The notes beneath the pieces are model-generated. The model saw only the letters and a list, made by a program, of their open reading frames with translations, had not been told where the DNA came from and ran no database searches. Made by a program: the position numbers and the translations under genes. Of a stretch of DNA of 64,000 nucleotides, positions 42,871 to 53,481 are shown one piece after another (the stretch's first letter is position 1; every line of letters starts with the position of its first letter). This DNA comes from Pseudoflavonifractor capillosus (GTDB lineage: Bacteria; Bacillota; Clostridia; Oscillospirales; Oscillospiraceae), in the NCBI RefSeq assembly GCF_016899775.1, contig NZ_JACJJE010000002.1, forward strand, positions 1 to 64,000, written 5' to 3'.

Positions 42871-42923
42871 GCGTCCTTCTCTCCCCAGTGCGCAAAAAAT
42901 TTGGCGGGACTTGATTTTCGCTC

Positions 42924-42985
42924 TTGACAGCGCAGCTATCTTGTTTTACAATATAGTCGCAAGGTACTTTGTAATGCAAGATAGA
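42924..42985 (+). promoter_or_regulatory. padR promoter and PadR operator
   Basis: TTGACA (42924-42929) and TACAAT (42947-42952) with a 17-bp spacer. A long interrupted palindrome, CTATCTTG-N2-TTACAA, is mirrored as TTGTAA-N2-CAAGATAG, with outer arms at 42936-42943 and 42978-42985. The left half covers the spacer and -10; the right half ends at the ribosome site. This is the expected autorepression site of the PadR protein encoded next. Confidence 0.72.
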
Positions 42986-42999
42986 TAGGAGGTCCGCCC

Positions 43000-43341
43000 A
43001 TGATCCCATCCCAAATGCTCAAGGGGACCCTGGAGGGGTGCATTCTGGGCATTCTCTCCCAAAAGGAGACCTACGGCTATGAGATCTCCAGCCAGCTGGC
43101 CGCCTACGGCTTCGGAACCATTCCAGAGGGCACCATCTACCCCCTGCTGCTGCGGCTGGAGAAAAACGGCCTGGTGGCCGCCGCCTTCCGCCCCTCGGAG
43201 CTGGGGCCAAAGCGGAAATACTACTCCCTCACCCCGACAGGGGAGGCCGAGCTCCAGCAATTCATTCAAAACTATAACGAGCTGTCTCAAGCGGTGGGCA
43301 ATCTGCTCTCCGCCCTGAAAGGAGATGCTGACCATGAATAA
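43000..43341 (+). CDS. PadR-family transcriptional regulator
   Basis: A 113-residue PadR winged-helix repressor with the opening LKGTLEGCILGILSQKETYGYEI, the recognition region GTIPEGTIYPLLLRLEKNGLV and the wing KRKYYSLTPTGEAEL. GATAGGAGGTCC precedes the ATG. It overlaps the following membrane-protein gene by 8 bp, so the two are coupled. In this family the partner membrane protein is often controlled by the same repressor. Confidence 0.92.
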   Translation: MIPSQMLKGTLEGCILGILSQKETYGYEISSQLAAYGFGTIPEGTIYPLLLRLEKNGLVAAAFRPSELGPKRKYYSLTPTGEAELQQFIQNYNELSQAVGNLLSALKGDADHE

Positions 43342-43984
43342 AGCCACCAAACAGCTGCTGGAGGAGAATAACCAGCGTGAAAAGGAGCTCTCTCCGGACA
43401 ATCAGAAGGTCCTCACAGACATTGTGGCCTATCTGCGGGGCTCCTCTACTCCTATTCTGCAGCAGGAGCAGGTGCGCCGGGATATTACCGAGATGCTTCT
43501 GGAGGGAGAGGCCCGTGGTCAGAGTGCCCAGACCATCATCGGGACAAACTATCAGGCCTTCTGCGATGAGATTCTGGCGGAGCTGCCCCGGCGCAGTGCC
43601 AGAGAGCGGACCATCTACGGTTTGAGCGTGGTCAGCCTGTCCGCTGCGGTGCTGGTGGTCATCTGGTTGGGATTCAGTCTGTTCACCGCTGTCATTCAGG
43701 GACCATTCACCCTGTGGCTGCCTGTCAAGCTGGGACAGCTGCTGGGGGGCGCCCTCATCATTGCCTTTTCCTATGGTTTGGTGGAGTATGTCTGCCGCAC
43801 TTCATTTGAGGACCGGAGTCCCACCAAGGTGCAGGTGATTGGGATATTTGTAGGCATGGTGCTATTCTTCCTCATCTGCATGCTCCTGCGGCAGACTCTG
43901 TTCTCCCTCCACGCGGGGATTGCTGCCGTCCTGGCGGTGATCCTGTATCTAATTTACAAGGTCACCGACCGGATGGAGAGCTGA
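43334..43984 (+). CDS. DUF1048-like membrane protein coupled to PadR
   Basis: A 216-residue protein with a soluble helical N-terminus (1-90; DNQKVLTDIVAYLRGSS, RRDITEMLLEGEARG) and about four membrane helices (95-210). It resembles the DUF1048/DUF1129 proteins that follow PadR genes in Firmicutes. AGGAGA lies 8 nt before the ATG at 43334; the ATG at 43325 was rejected. Function unknown; possibly a stress-responsive membrane protein. Confidence 0.7.
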   Translation: MNKATKQLLEENNQREKELSPDNQKVLTDIVAYLRGSSTPILQQEQVRRDITEMLLEGEARGQSAQTIIGTNYQAFCDEILAELPRRSARERTIYGLSVVSLSAAVLVVIWLGFSLFTAVIQGPFTLWLPVKLGQLLGGALIIAFSYGLVEYVCRTSFEDRSPTKVQVIGIFVGMVLFFLICMLLRQTLFSLHAGIAAVLAVILYLIYKVTDRMES

Positions 43985-44025
43985 AATCAGGACTACCTCT
44001 CCCCCGCCCCTCATACACTGAACCA

Positions 44026-44060
44026 GCCGGGGACCGCCTGCGGGCGGTCCCCGGCGCTCT
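44026..44060 (+). terminator. Hairpin terminator before the symporter gene
   Basis: A perfect 13-bp stem (GCCGGGGACCGCC and complement), but only a weak T run (GCTCTTGTTT). It may allow some read-through into the symporter gene. Confidence 0.6.
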
Positions 44061-44080
44061 TGTTTGGGAGGTGGTGTTCC

Positions 44081-45460
44081 GTGTCTCTCCTGGGCCGGCT
44101 GGCCGACGCGCTGTGGAACCCCTGGCTGCTGGGGCTCTTTCTGTTCACCGGCCTGGTGCTGACGGTGGGGAGCGGTTTCTTCCCTCTGCGGCATTTCCGA
44201 CTGTGGTGGCGGGTGACGGCGGGGAGCCTGCTCCACACCAGTCGCGCCTCTAAAGGCGGCGGCATCTCCTCCCTCCAGGCCCTGGCCACCGCCCTGGCCT
44301 CCACCATCGGCACGGGCAGCATCGCCGGGGTGGCCATGGCCATCTACCTGGGAGGGCCGGGGGCGGTGTTCTGGATGTGGGCGTCCGCCCTGCTGGGCAT
44401 GTCCACAGGGTGTGTGGAAAAACTGCTGTCTGTGCAGTATCAGACCGCCGTCCCCGGGGGAGGGCGGCAGGGCGGCCCCATGTTCTACCTGCGGGACGGC
44501 CTCCACGCCCCCCGGCTGGCCGCCTGGTTCGCCCTGGCCTGCCTCCCCGCCGCCTTGGCGGGCGGGAATCTGGTACAATCGGGTTCCATCGCCTCCGCCC
44601 TCCAGTCCGCCTTCGGCTGGGACCGGCTGCCGGTGGGGATGGGGACCGCCCTGCTGGCCGGGCTGGTCATGGTGGGGGGCATGGGCCGGGTGGCCCGGGT
44701 GTCGGAGCGGCTGGTGCCCGCTATGGCCCTGCTGTACCTGGGGAGCGGCGCCCTGGTGCTGCTCGTCCGGGCGGAGGAGCTGCCCCGGGCCTTCTCCCTC
44801 ATCTTCTCCTGCGCTCTGAACCCGGAGGCCGCCCTGGGGGGCGGGAGCGGCTACGCCCTGTCCGCCGCCTTGCGCCACGGGGTGGCCCGAGAGGTGTTCA
44901 CCAATGAGGCGGGGCTGGGCACCTCCGCCATGGCCCACGGGGCCGCCCAGGCGGACCACCCCGCCCGGCAGGGGATGTGGGGCATCTTCGAGGTGTTTGT
45001 CTCCACCCTCCTGGTGTGCTCCGTCACCGCCTTGGTCATCCTGGTCAGCGGCGTGTACGTGCCGGAGGATGCTCTCTTTCAGCTCCAGAGCGGCCAGGTC
45101 CCCGGCTCCAGCCTGGGGGTCCCCCTCACCGCCCGGGCCTTCGCCTCGGTGCTGGGTCCCGCCGGGGAGTGGGTGGTGGCCCTGAGCCTCATTCTCTTTG
45201 CCTTCTCCTCCATTCTGGGGTGGAGCTGCTACGGACAGCAGGGGCTGCGCTACCTCACCGGCGGGGACCGGTTTCTGCCCCTCTACCGTGCGGTCTTTCT
45301 GGGGTGCATCGTGCTGGGGGCCGTATCCGACGTCTCCCCCCTGTGGCAGCTGGTGGACCTGTGCAACGCCCTCATGGCCCTGCCCAATCTGACCGCCCTG
45401 CTCCTCCTGTCCCCCCAGGCCCTGGGCTGCCTGCGCGCCTGGGCCAAAACGCAAAAATAG
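44081..45460 (+). CDS. Amino acid carrier protein (alanine:Na+ symporter family)
   Basis: A 459-residue symporter of the AGCS family with about eleven helices and the signatures SSLQALATALASTIGTGSIAG and FTNEAGLGTSAMAHGAA. It imports alanine or glycine with sodium. A GTG start at 44081 has GGGAGGTGG 6 nt upstream. It is shorter at the N-terminus than some family members, but all core motifs are present. Monocistronic, ending in a shared terminator. Confidence 0.9.
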   Translation: MSLLGRLADALWNPWLLGLFLFTGLVLTVGSGFFPLRHFRLWWRVTAGSLLHTSRASKGGGISSLQALATALASTIGTGSIAGVAMAIYLGGPGAVFWMWASALLGMSTGCVEKLLSVQYQTAVPGGGRQGGPMFYLRDGLHAPRLAAWFALACLPAALAGGNLVQSGSIASALQSAFGWDRLPVGMGTALLAGLVMVGGMGRVARVSERLVPAMALLYLGSGALVLLVRAEELPRAFSLIFSCALNPEAALGGGSGYALSAALRHGVAREVFTNEAGLGTSAMAHGAAQADHPARQGMWGIFEVFVSTLLVCSVTALVILVSGVYVPEDALFQLQSGQVPGSSLGVPLTARAFASVLGPAGEWVVALSLILFAFSSILGWSCYGQQGLRYLTGGDRFLPLYRAVFLGCIVLGAVSDVSPLWQLVDLCNALMALPNLTALLLLSPQALGCLRAWAKTQK

Positions 45461-45488
45461 AGACGGCCAACGGCCGTCTCTATTTTTT
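45456..45488. terminator. Bidirectional terminator between symporter and nrdG
   Basis: A perfect 13-bp stem (AATAGAGACGGCC and complement) with loop AAC and A/T runs on both sides. Confidence 0.92.
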
Positions 45489-45489
45489 C

Positions 45490-46014
45490 TTATTCCACTG
45501 AGGTCTCGTCCCACAGCACCGGCTCCCCCCGCTCCAGGGAGGGCCGTACCTCTATGATCCGCTGGTTGGAGGAGCCCCGGAACCGCAGGCCCAGGTTTTT
45601 CAGGCCGATGACAAAGGGCCCGTCCACCAGCACGTCCAGCTGCTCCAGCAGCGCCCGGCCGTGCTCTCCCACCTTTCCGGCGGCCAGGTCCTCGAACAGA
45701 TACCCGGTGTAGCACCAGATGTCCTTCTCTGGGAAGCGCTCCCGCACCTGGCGCACCAGATCCAGCACCGCCCCCTGGTTCCGGGGGTGGCAGGGCTCGC
45801 CCCCCAGGAGAGACAGCCCCTTGATGTAGGGCTTCTCCAGGGCCTTCAGCACCGTGTCCACCGACTCCTGGGTGAAGGGGTTCCCATATTCAAAATCCCA
45901 GGCCTCCGGGTTGAAGCACTCCGGACAGGCGTGGGTGCAGCCGGACACAAAGACCGAGACCCGGATGCCCGGCCCGTTGGCCACGTCAATGGGGCGGATA
46001 TCAGCGTAGTTCAT
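45490..46014 (-). CDS. nrdG: Anaerobic ribonucleotide reductase activating protein
   Basis: A 174-residue radical-SAM activase with cluster motif CTHACPEC (CxxxCxxC) and LLGGEPC. It creates the glycyl radical on NrdD. It lies downstream of nrdD on the same strand but is separated by a 267-bp hairpin-rich interval. The ATG has only a weak ribosome site (AAAGAGG). Confidence 0.95.
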   Translation of the reverse strand: MNYADIRPIDVANGPGIRVSVFVSGCTHACPECFNPEAWDFEYGNPFTQESVDTVLKALEKPYIKGLSLLGGEPCHPRNQGAVLDLVRQVRERFPEKDIWCYTGYLFEDLAAGKVGEHGRALLEQLDVLVDGPFVIGLKNLGLRFRGSSNQRIIEVRPSLERGEPVLWDETSVE

Positions 46015-46281
46015 TCCTCTTTCACAGCCTCGCAGAGTTTCCGCCGCAGGCGGAAAGAATTTAAAAAAGTCCGAAGGCGAATTGACTGCGTAGCCGTTGG
46101 CGGCTTTGCCGCCTTACGGATACGGCGTACCCCTTGCGGGTGCTTCGCCGCAGGACACCTCGACCCCTGGCCGCGGCGGCCAGGTCCGCCTTTTCCGTGA
46201 AAAGGCGAGGGGGGTATCGGCGGCGGTTTCCTTGGGAACCGCCGCCGTATCTAGGGGGGACAACGTCCCCCCCTGGAGGGA
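46015..46281. repeat. Hairpin-rich interval between nrdD and nrdG
   Basis: Several GC inverted repeats occur here: TTTCCGCC-GCAG-GGCGGAAA near 46040, GGCGGC/GCCGCC near 46100, GGCGGCGGTTTCC paired with GGAACCGCCGCC near 46220-46250, and CCCCCCTAG-type ends around 46255-46275. No ORF is supported. It probably arose from dispersed palindromic elements inserted into the nrdDG operon. Confidence 0.5.
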
Positions 46282-48408
<2,127 letters not shown>

Positions 48409-48476
48409 TGGTCGCTCTCTCCTTCTCTCGGTCTTATGATAAAGCCGGCGGGGCCGGCCGCAGTTCACGGGTCCTG

Positions 48477-48518
48477 ATTATAGCACATGCCGCCCCCCTT
48501 GTCCACTATATCTTGTGT
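48477..48518 (-). promoter_or_regulatory. nrdD promoter with NrdR box
   Basis: On the minus strand, TGGACA (48500-48505) and perfect TATAAT (48477-48482) with a 17-bp spacer. Overlapping the -35, ACACAAGATATAGTGG (48503-48518) matches 14 of 16 positions of the NrdR consensus ACACWATATATWGTGT (consensus quoted from memory). A weaker partial palindrome, ATAC-TAAAT-GTAT, lies about 40 bp upstream. Confidence 0.75.
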
Positions 48519-48615
48519 TTTTTCCGGTGCAAGTTTTCATTCAATACTAAATGTATATCCGCCTCCCGGCCGCTCTCCGCCTCAGAGGGCGGGAAAAGCC
48601 AAGGGGCTCCGGCGG

Positions 48616-48644
48616 TTGCGCCGGATCGTAAAGTGTGGTATACT
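48616..48644 (+). promoter_or_regulatory. Sigma-A promoter of mnmA
   Basis: TTGCGC and TATACT with a 17-bp spacer, 44 bp before the TTG start. Confidence 0.7.
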
Positions 48645-48687
48645 TTCAGTTAATCGCGTTCGGCCTTGCCGGAAAGGAGGACCCCTT

Positions 48688-49779
48688 TTGCACAACACCA
48701 TTGCCGTAGCCATGAGCGGCGGAGTGGACAGCTCCGTGGCCGCCTGGCTGCTCCGGCAGGAGGGCTGGGAAACCGCCGGCGTCACCCTGCGCCTGTTTCA
48801 GCCGGAGGACCTGGCCCCGGGCCGGGGAGAAGCCTGCCACGCCCTTCAGGATGCGGAGGACGCCCGGGCGGTGGCCGCCCAGCTGGGCATCCCCCACTAC
48901 ACCCTGGACCTGTCCGACCGCTTTGCCCAATGCGTCATGGACCCCTTCGCGGCGGAGTATGAGGCGGGCCGCACCCCCAACCCCTGTGTGGTGTGCAACC
49001 GGACCATCAAATTCGGCGCCCTTCTGGAGGAGGCGGACAAGCTTGGCTATCCCCTTCTGGCCACCGGCCACTACGCCCAGGTGGAGCGGGACGAGAGCTC
49101 CGGCCGCTTCCTACTGAAAAAGGCCCTCCACCCGGAGAAGGACCAGAGCTATGTCCTCTGGTCTCTCACCCAGGCGCAGCTCGCCCGGGTGCGCCTCCCC
49201 CTGGGCCGGCTGTCCAAAGAGGAGATCCGGACCATTGCCCAGGAGCACGGCCTGGTCAGCGCCCGGAAGCGGGACAGCCAGGACATCTGCTTTGTCCCCG
49301 ATGGGGACTACGCCGCCTTTCTCCGGCACCACACCGGCCGGGAGTACCCCTCTGGCCCCTTCCTGGATACGAGTGGGAACGTGCTGGGGACCCACCAGGG
49401 GATCATCCACTACACGGTGGGCCAGCGCCGGGGGCTGGGGGTGTCCTCCAGCCAGGGGCGGCTGTACGTGCAGCAGGTCCGGCCGGAGGACAACGCCGTG
49501 GTGCTGGGGGACAACGCCTCCCTGTTCCGCAGAACCCTCACCGCCCGGGAGCTGAATCTGATCCCTATGGAGCGTCTGGAGGCCCCTCTGAAGGTATGGG
49601 CCAAGGTGCGCTACCGCATGGCCCCCCAGCCCGCCGTGCTGGAGCAGACCGGTCCGGACACCGCCCGGGTCACCTTTGAGCAGCCCCAGCGGGCCATTAC
49701 CCCGGGGCAGTCGGTGGTCTTTTACGACGGCGACCTGGTGGTGGGCGGGGCCGTCATCCAGAGAACTTTGGATTTCTGA
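48688..49779 (+). CDS. mnmA: tRNA-specific 2-thiouridylase
   Basis: A 363-residue enzyme that thiolates U34 of tRNA-Lys/Glu/Gln. PP-loop AMSGGVDSSV is near the start, the catalytic cysteines are in NPCVVCNRTIKF and SQDICFVPDGDY, and the C-terminal domain has GQRRGLGV. A TTG start at 48688 was chosen because GGAAAGGAGG lies 7 nt upstream; the open frame from 48487 crosses the promoter. The sulfur donor IscS is not in the window. Confidence 0.93.
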   Translation: MHNTIAVAMSGGVDSSVAAWLLRQEGWETAGVTLRLFQPEDLAPGRGEACHALQDAEDARAVAAQLGIPHYTLDLSDRFAQCVMDPFAAEYEAGRTPNPCVVCNRTIKFGALLEEADKLGYPLLATGHYAQVERDESSGRFLLKKALHPEKDQSYVLWSLTQAQLARVRLPLGRLSKEEIRTIAQEHGLVSARKRDSQDICFVPDGDYAAFLRHHTGREYPSGPFLDTSGNVLGTHQGIIHYTVGQRRGLGVSSSQGRLYVQQVRPEDNAVVLGDNASLFRRTLTARELNLIPMERLEAPLKVWAKVRYRMAPQPAVLEQTGPDTARVTFEQPQRAITPGQSVVFYDGDLVVGGAVIQRTLDF

Positions 49780-49819
49780 GGAAAATTGAGACTGATTTTA
49801 AGTAAGGAGCAGACATTCC

Positions 49820-50134
49820 ATGAGTCAGAAGAAACATAAAAAGCGCCATCCCCAGCAGAAAAGAAACGCGGCCAGCGCCCCGGCCATGGAGTCGGAGTTT
49901 GCCTCCGACGGCCGCCGCAAGCGTATGAACCGCACCTCCCGAAACCTCCTGCTTCTCTCCCTGGTGCTGGTGGCGGCGGTCAATCTCCTGGTCAATATGG
50001 GCATGATGGGGCAGGCCATGGCCAACGTCCTCTCCCTGGTGGGCATCATTCTGCTGGTCCTGGCCCTGTGGTTCCAGTTCCGGGACCCCACCGGCGGCGG
50101 ACAGTCCGGCGTCAATGCCCCCCGGCTGAGGTAA
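49820..50134 (+). CDS. Small hypothetical membrane protein
   Basis: A 104-residue protein with a very basic N-terminus (SQKKHKKRHPQQKRN), two membrane helices (about 43-62 and 69-86) and a short glycine-rich tail. AAGTAAGGAGCAGAC lies upstream of the ATG. It follows mnmA by 40 bp and may be cotranscribed; a terminator follows. Not recognised. Confidence 0.65.
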   Translation: MSQKKHKKRHPQQKRNAASAPAMESEFASDGRRKRMNRTSRNLLLLSLVLVAAVNLLVNMGMMGQAMANVLSLVGIILLVLALWFQFRDPTGGGQSGVNAPRLR

Positions 50135-50160
50135 TCTGGGCAGAAATTGTGCTGCAGAGG

Positions 50161-50195
50161 AAGATCCCGGCGGCCGCTGGGATCTTTCTCCTTTT
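50161..50195 (+). terminator. Terminator after the small membrane protein
   Basis: The stem AAGATCCCGGC pairs with GCTGGGATCTT, followed by a T-rich run. Confidence 0.85.
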
Positions 50196-50222
50196 ATTCT
50201 TGCGTTTTTGGGGAAAATAGGC

Positions 50223-50354
50223 TATGATAATGTCTGCTGAATCAACCGCTTTGCGGTTGATTTGCGCGGCACACCCGTGCAAATCTCCACTTGAACAAAG
50301 CCGAACGCCTTGAACGCTTCGGCTTTCGGCTTTGTTCCGCACGCATTATGATAA
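50223..50354 (+). repeat. Hairpin element bounded by an 8-bp direct repeat
   Basis: TATGATAA occurs at 50223-50230 and again at 50347-50354. Between them lie two perfect hairpins: AATCAACCGC/GCGGTTGATT (50240-50262) and GAACAAAGCCGAA/TTCGGCTTTGTTC (50293-50337). The layout could be a small inserted element with a target-site duplication, or a promoter-like -10 repeated by chance. No ORF. Confidence 0.4.
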
Positions 50355-50407
50355 ACACCTGTTGGGCCGCATGCGGCCCCGTTTTCCCCGAGGAGGTTTT
50401 TTGAACC

Positions 50408-51265
50408 ATGCGAAAAGACATTTTCCTGCCCGTCCTGGCCCTGGCCGGCGGGGCGGTGGGATTCCTGCTGCGGCTGTGGCAGTATGCCTCCGCCTACGAT
50501 CCGTCCACCGAGCTCTTTGCCCACGGCGCCCCCGCCTCTCTGGCCCTGGTGGTCTGGACGGTGCTGATGGGGGCGCTGGCCCTGCTGCTGGGCCGGGGGG
50601 GCACGGCGGCGGAGAAGCCGGAGCAGTCCTTCCTCTGCCCCAGCACCGGTTACATGACGGTGATGACCGCCGGCGGCATGTGTTTCCTGCTCTCCGCCGC
50701 AGCCGGCGTGCCTGAGCTGATGTATCAATACCAGGCCTGGCAGATCGACCCCCAGCACAACATGCTCCCCGTGGCCTTTGGGCTGTCGGTGCTGTTCTGC
50801 CTGGTGGGTTCCATCGGGGCCCTGGTCTCCGGGCGGAACAACTACCGCGGCATCACCGGGCTCCAGGTCCGGGCTCCCGCCGCCCTGCCCGCCTACGCGG
50901 CCCTGCCCTGGCTGATGGCCCTCTATCAGGAGGACTCCCGGGACCCCATTCTGATCCGGGTATTCATTCCCCTGCTGGCGGCTGTGTTCCTGCTGCTGGC
51001 CCTGTATCAGCAGGCGGCCTTCTTCTACCGCCGCCCCCACCCGGTCCGCTTCACCTTCTTTGCAGTGATGGGCATCTCTCTGGGGCTTGCATCCCTGGCA
51101 GACCGCCCCGGCCTGTTCCAGATCCTCAGCACCCTGTCCTTTGTGCTGTGCACCCTGGGAGCTCTGATGGCCCTGTCCCGGAACCGTTTCGGCCCGTCCC
51201 GGCCGGTCCAGACGCCGGACGGCCCGCGAATGCCCCAGCCGGAGTCCGGCCCCGTGGAAGAATAA
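50408..51265 (+). CDS. Hypothetical polytopic membrane protein
   Basis: A 285-residue protein with about seven to eight membrane segments, GGAVGFLLRLWQYASAYD near the start and a proline-rich cytoplasmic tail (RMPQPESGPVEE). GAGGAGG lies before the ATG. It ends 31 bp before the metG start, so it is probably cotranscribed with metG. No family was recognised. Confidence 0.65.
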   Translation: MRKDIFLPVLALAGGAVGFLLRLWQYASAYDPSTELFAHGAPASLALVVWTVLMGALALLLGRGGTAAEKPEQSFLCPSTGYMTVMTAGGMCFLLSAAAGVPELMYQYQAWQIDPQHNMLPVAFGLSVLFCLVGSIGALVSGRNNYRGITGLQVRAPAALPAYAALPWLMALYQEDSRDPILIRVFIPLLAAVFLLLALYQQAAFFYRRPHPVRFTFFAVMGISLGLASLADRPGLFQILSTLSFVLCTLGALMALSRNRFGPSRPVQTPDGPRMPQPESGPVEE

Positions 51266-51296
51266 TTTGGAATTGAATTTGGGAGGAGCATCACCC

Positions 51297-53264
51297 ATGG
51301 AAAATAAAAAGTTTTATATCACCACCCCCATCTACTACCCCAGCGACAAGCTGCACATCGGCCACACCTACTGCACCGTGGCCACCGACGCCATGGCCCG
51401 GTATAAGCGGCTCACCGGCTGCGACGTGCTGTTTCTCACCGGCACCGACGAGCACGGCCAGAAGATCGAGGACAAGGCCAAGGAGGCCGGCGTCTCCCCC
51501 AAGGAGTTCGTGGACCGCATCGTGGAGGGCCCCCGGGGGGTCAAGGACCTGTGGAAGCTGATGAACATTTCCAACGACCGTTTCATCCGCACCACCGACG
51601 ACTACCACGTGTCCGCCATTCAGAAGATTTTCAAGAAGATGTACGAGAAGGGGGACATCTACAAGGGCCGCTATGTGGGCAAGTACTGCAAGCCCTGCGA
51701 GTCCTTCTGGACCGAGTCCCAGCTGGTGGACGGCAAGTGCCCCGACTGCGGCCGGGAGGTCCAGGACGCGGAGGAGGAGGCCTACTTCTTCCGCCTGAGC
51801 AAGTACGCGGACAAGATCCAGCACCTGCTGGAGGACACCGACTTCCTGGAGCCCCGCAGCCGGGTGAACGAGATGGTGAACAACTTCATCAAGCCCGGCC
51901 TGGAGGACCTGTGCGTCTCCCGCACCTCCTTCACCTGGGGCGTGCCGGTGGACTTCGACCCGGGCCACGTGGTCTATGTGTGGGTGGACGCCCTGTTCAA
52001 CTACACCACCGCCCTGGGCTTCCTCAACGATCAGTACCACGACTACGACAAGTACTGGCCCGCCGACGTGCATTTCGTGGGCAAGGAGATCGTCCGCTTC
52101 CACTCCATCATCTGGCCCGCCATGCTCATGAGCATGGACATGCCCCTGCCCAAGAAGGTATTCGGCCACGGCTGGCTGCTCCTGGACGGCGGCAAGATGT
52201 CCAAGTCCAAGGGCAACGTGGTGGACCCCTATATCCTGGCGGAGAAGTTCGGGGTGGACGCCCTGCGCTTCTTCCTGCTGCGCACCTTCCCCTTCGGCTC
52301 CGACGGCAACTTCTCCAACGAGGCCCTCATCAACACCATCAACGTGGACCTGGCCAACGACCTGGGCAACCTGCTCAGCCGCACCGTGTCCATGGTGGGC
52401 AAGTACTTCGGCGGCACCCTGCCCGAGGCGCGGCAGGCGGACGCCCTGGACGAGGAGCTGATCTCCCTGGCCTCCGGCCTGCGGGGCCGCTATGAGGAGC
52501 AGATGGAGCACTACGCCTTCCAGAACGCCCTGGCGGAGGTCTTCAAGGTCATCGGCCGGGCCAACAAGTACATTGACGAGAACGCCCCCTGGGTGCTGGC
52601 CAAGGACATGGAGGCCAACGGCACCCGTCTGGCCACCGTCATGTATAACCTCCTGGAGGTGCTGCGCATCTCCGCCATCCTCCTCACCCCCTTTATGCCC
52701 GACTCCGCCGCCGAGATTCTGCGGCAAATCGGCGCCTGTGAGGCCTGCTCCACCTGGGAGAGTGCCGCTCAGTACGGCTCCCTCCCCGCCGGCGTCACCG
52801 TGGTCCGGGGCGACAACCTGTTCCCCCGCGTCGACGCCGCCAAGGCCCTGGAGGAGCTGGACAAGGCCGCTGAGGAGGCCAAGAAGGCCGCCCTCCCCGA
52901 CCTGGAGGTGGAGCCCCAGCTCACCGAGAAGGTGGACTTCGACACCTTCTGCAAGAGCGATTTCCGGGCCGTCAAGGTCAAGGACTGCCAGCCGGTGAAG
53001 AAGTCCAACAAGCTGCTGCGCTTCACCCTGGACGACGGCACCGGCACCGACCGGCAGATCCTCTCCGGCATCGCCATGTACTATAAGCCCGAGGAGCTGG
53101 TGGGCAAGACCCTGGTGGCCATCGTCAACCTGCCCCCCCGGAAGATGATGGGGCTGGAGTCCAACGGCATGCTCATCTCCGCCGTCCACACCGAGAAGGG
53201 CGAGGAGCGCCTGAACCTGCTGATGATCGACGACAAGATTCCCGCCGGCGCAAAGATGTGCTGA
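51297..53264 (+). CDS. metG: Methionyl-tRNA synthetase
   Basis: A 655-residue class I synthetase. It has HIGH motif HIGH in SDKLHIGHTYCT, zinc cysteines CKPC and CPDC, KMSKS in GGKMSKSKGNVVDPY, and a C-terminal EMAP/tRNA-binding domain (about 550-655; DFRAVKVKDCQPV, GIAMYYKPEELVGK). The start at 51297 follows GGGAGGAGC; the frame from 51267 is a shadow. No T-box was seen upstream. Confidence 0.97.
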   Translation: MENKKFYITTPIYYPSDKLHIGHTYCTVATDAMARYKRLTGCDVLFLTGTDEHGQKIEDKAKEAGVSPKEFVDRIVEGPRGVKDLWKLMNISNDRFIRTTDDYHVSAIQKIFKKMYEKGDIYKGRYVGKYCKPCESFWTESQLVDGKCPDCGREVQDAEEEAYFFRLSKYADKIQHLLEDTDFLEPRSRVNEMVNNFIKPGLEDLCVSRTSFTWGVPVDFDPGHVVYVWVDALFNYTTALGFLNDQYHDYDKYWPADVHFVGKEIVRFHSIIWPAMLMSMDMPLPKKVFGHGWLLLDGGKMSKSKGNVVDPYILAEKFGVDALRFFLLRTFPFGSDGNFSNEALINTINVDLANDLGNLLSRTVSMVGKYFGGTLPEARQADALDEELISLASGLRGRYEEQMEHYAFQNALAEVFKVIGRANKYIDENAPWVLAKDMEANGTRLATVMYNLLEVLRISAILLTPFMPDSAAEILRQIGACEACSTWESAAQYGSLPAGVTVVRGDNLFPRVDAAKALEELDKAAEEAKKAALPDLEVEPQLTEKVDFDTFCKSDFRAVKVKDCQPVKKSNKLLRFTLDDGTGTDRQILSGIAMYYKPEELVGKTLVAIVNLPPRKMMGLESNGMLISAVHTEKGEERLNLLMIDDKIPAGAKMC

Positions 53265-53285
53265 GTTTTTCTGGAATATGATTTT

Positions 53286-53322
53286 GGGCGGAGGCCGTTT
53301 GGCCTCCGCCCTCTGCTTTTCT
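53286..53322 (+). terminator. Terminator after metG
   Basis: A perfect 11-bp stem GGGCGGAGGCC/GGCCTCCGCCC followed by a T-rich stretch. Confidence 0.8.
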
Positions 53323-53389
53323 TGAAAGAAAAGCAGCAAAAGAACTTTGTGCGAAACTGCGTTTCGCCGCGCATCCCCAAGCCTTCCCC

Positions 53390-53435
53390 CTCGAGGGAAG
53401 GTGCCCCAGTGCGCACACTGGGGCGGATGAGGGGC
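53390..53435. repeat. Short form of a dispersed palindromic repeat
   Basis: CCTTCCCCC-TCGA-GGGAAGG is followed by GCCCCAGTGCGCACACTGGGGC and GGATGAGGGG-type ends. It shares modules with the full element at 53822-53934. Confidence 0.65.
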
Positions 53436-53458
53436 CAATAATAGAACGCTTTTTTGTA

Positions 53459-53481
53459 GGGCCCGATGCCCTCATCGGGCC
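53459..53481. repeat. GTAGGG-type hairpin repeat
   Basis: GTAGGGCCCGATG leads into a hairpin GGCCCGATG-CCCT-CATCGGGCC. The same GTAGGG-plus-hairpin design recurs twice near 54 kb. Confidence 0.55.

Noticed and set aside
51266-51296. T-box upstream of metG
   Set aside because: No T-box sequence, stem I motif or terminator occurs before metG.
51291-53438. A 715-codon open frame antisense to metG
   Set aside because: Same effect: long, repetitive composition, no ribosome site, and metG is unambiguous.
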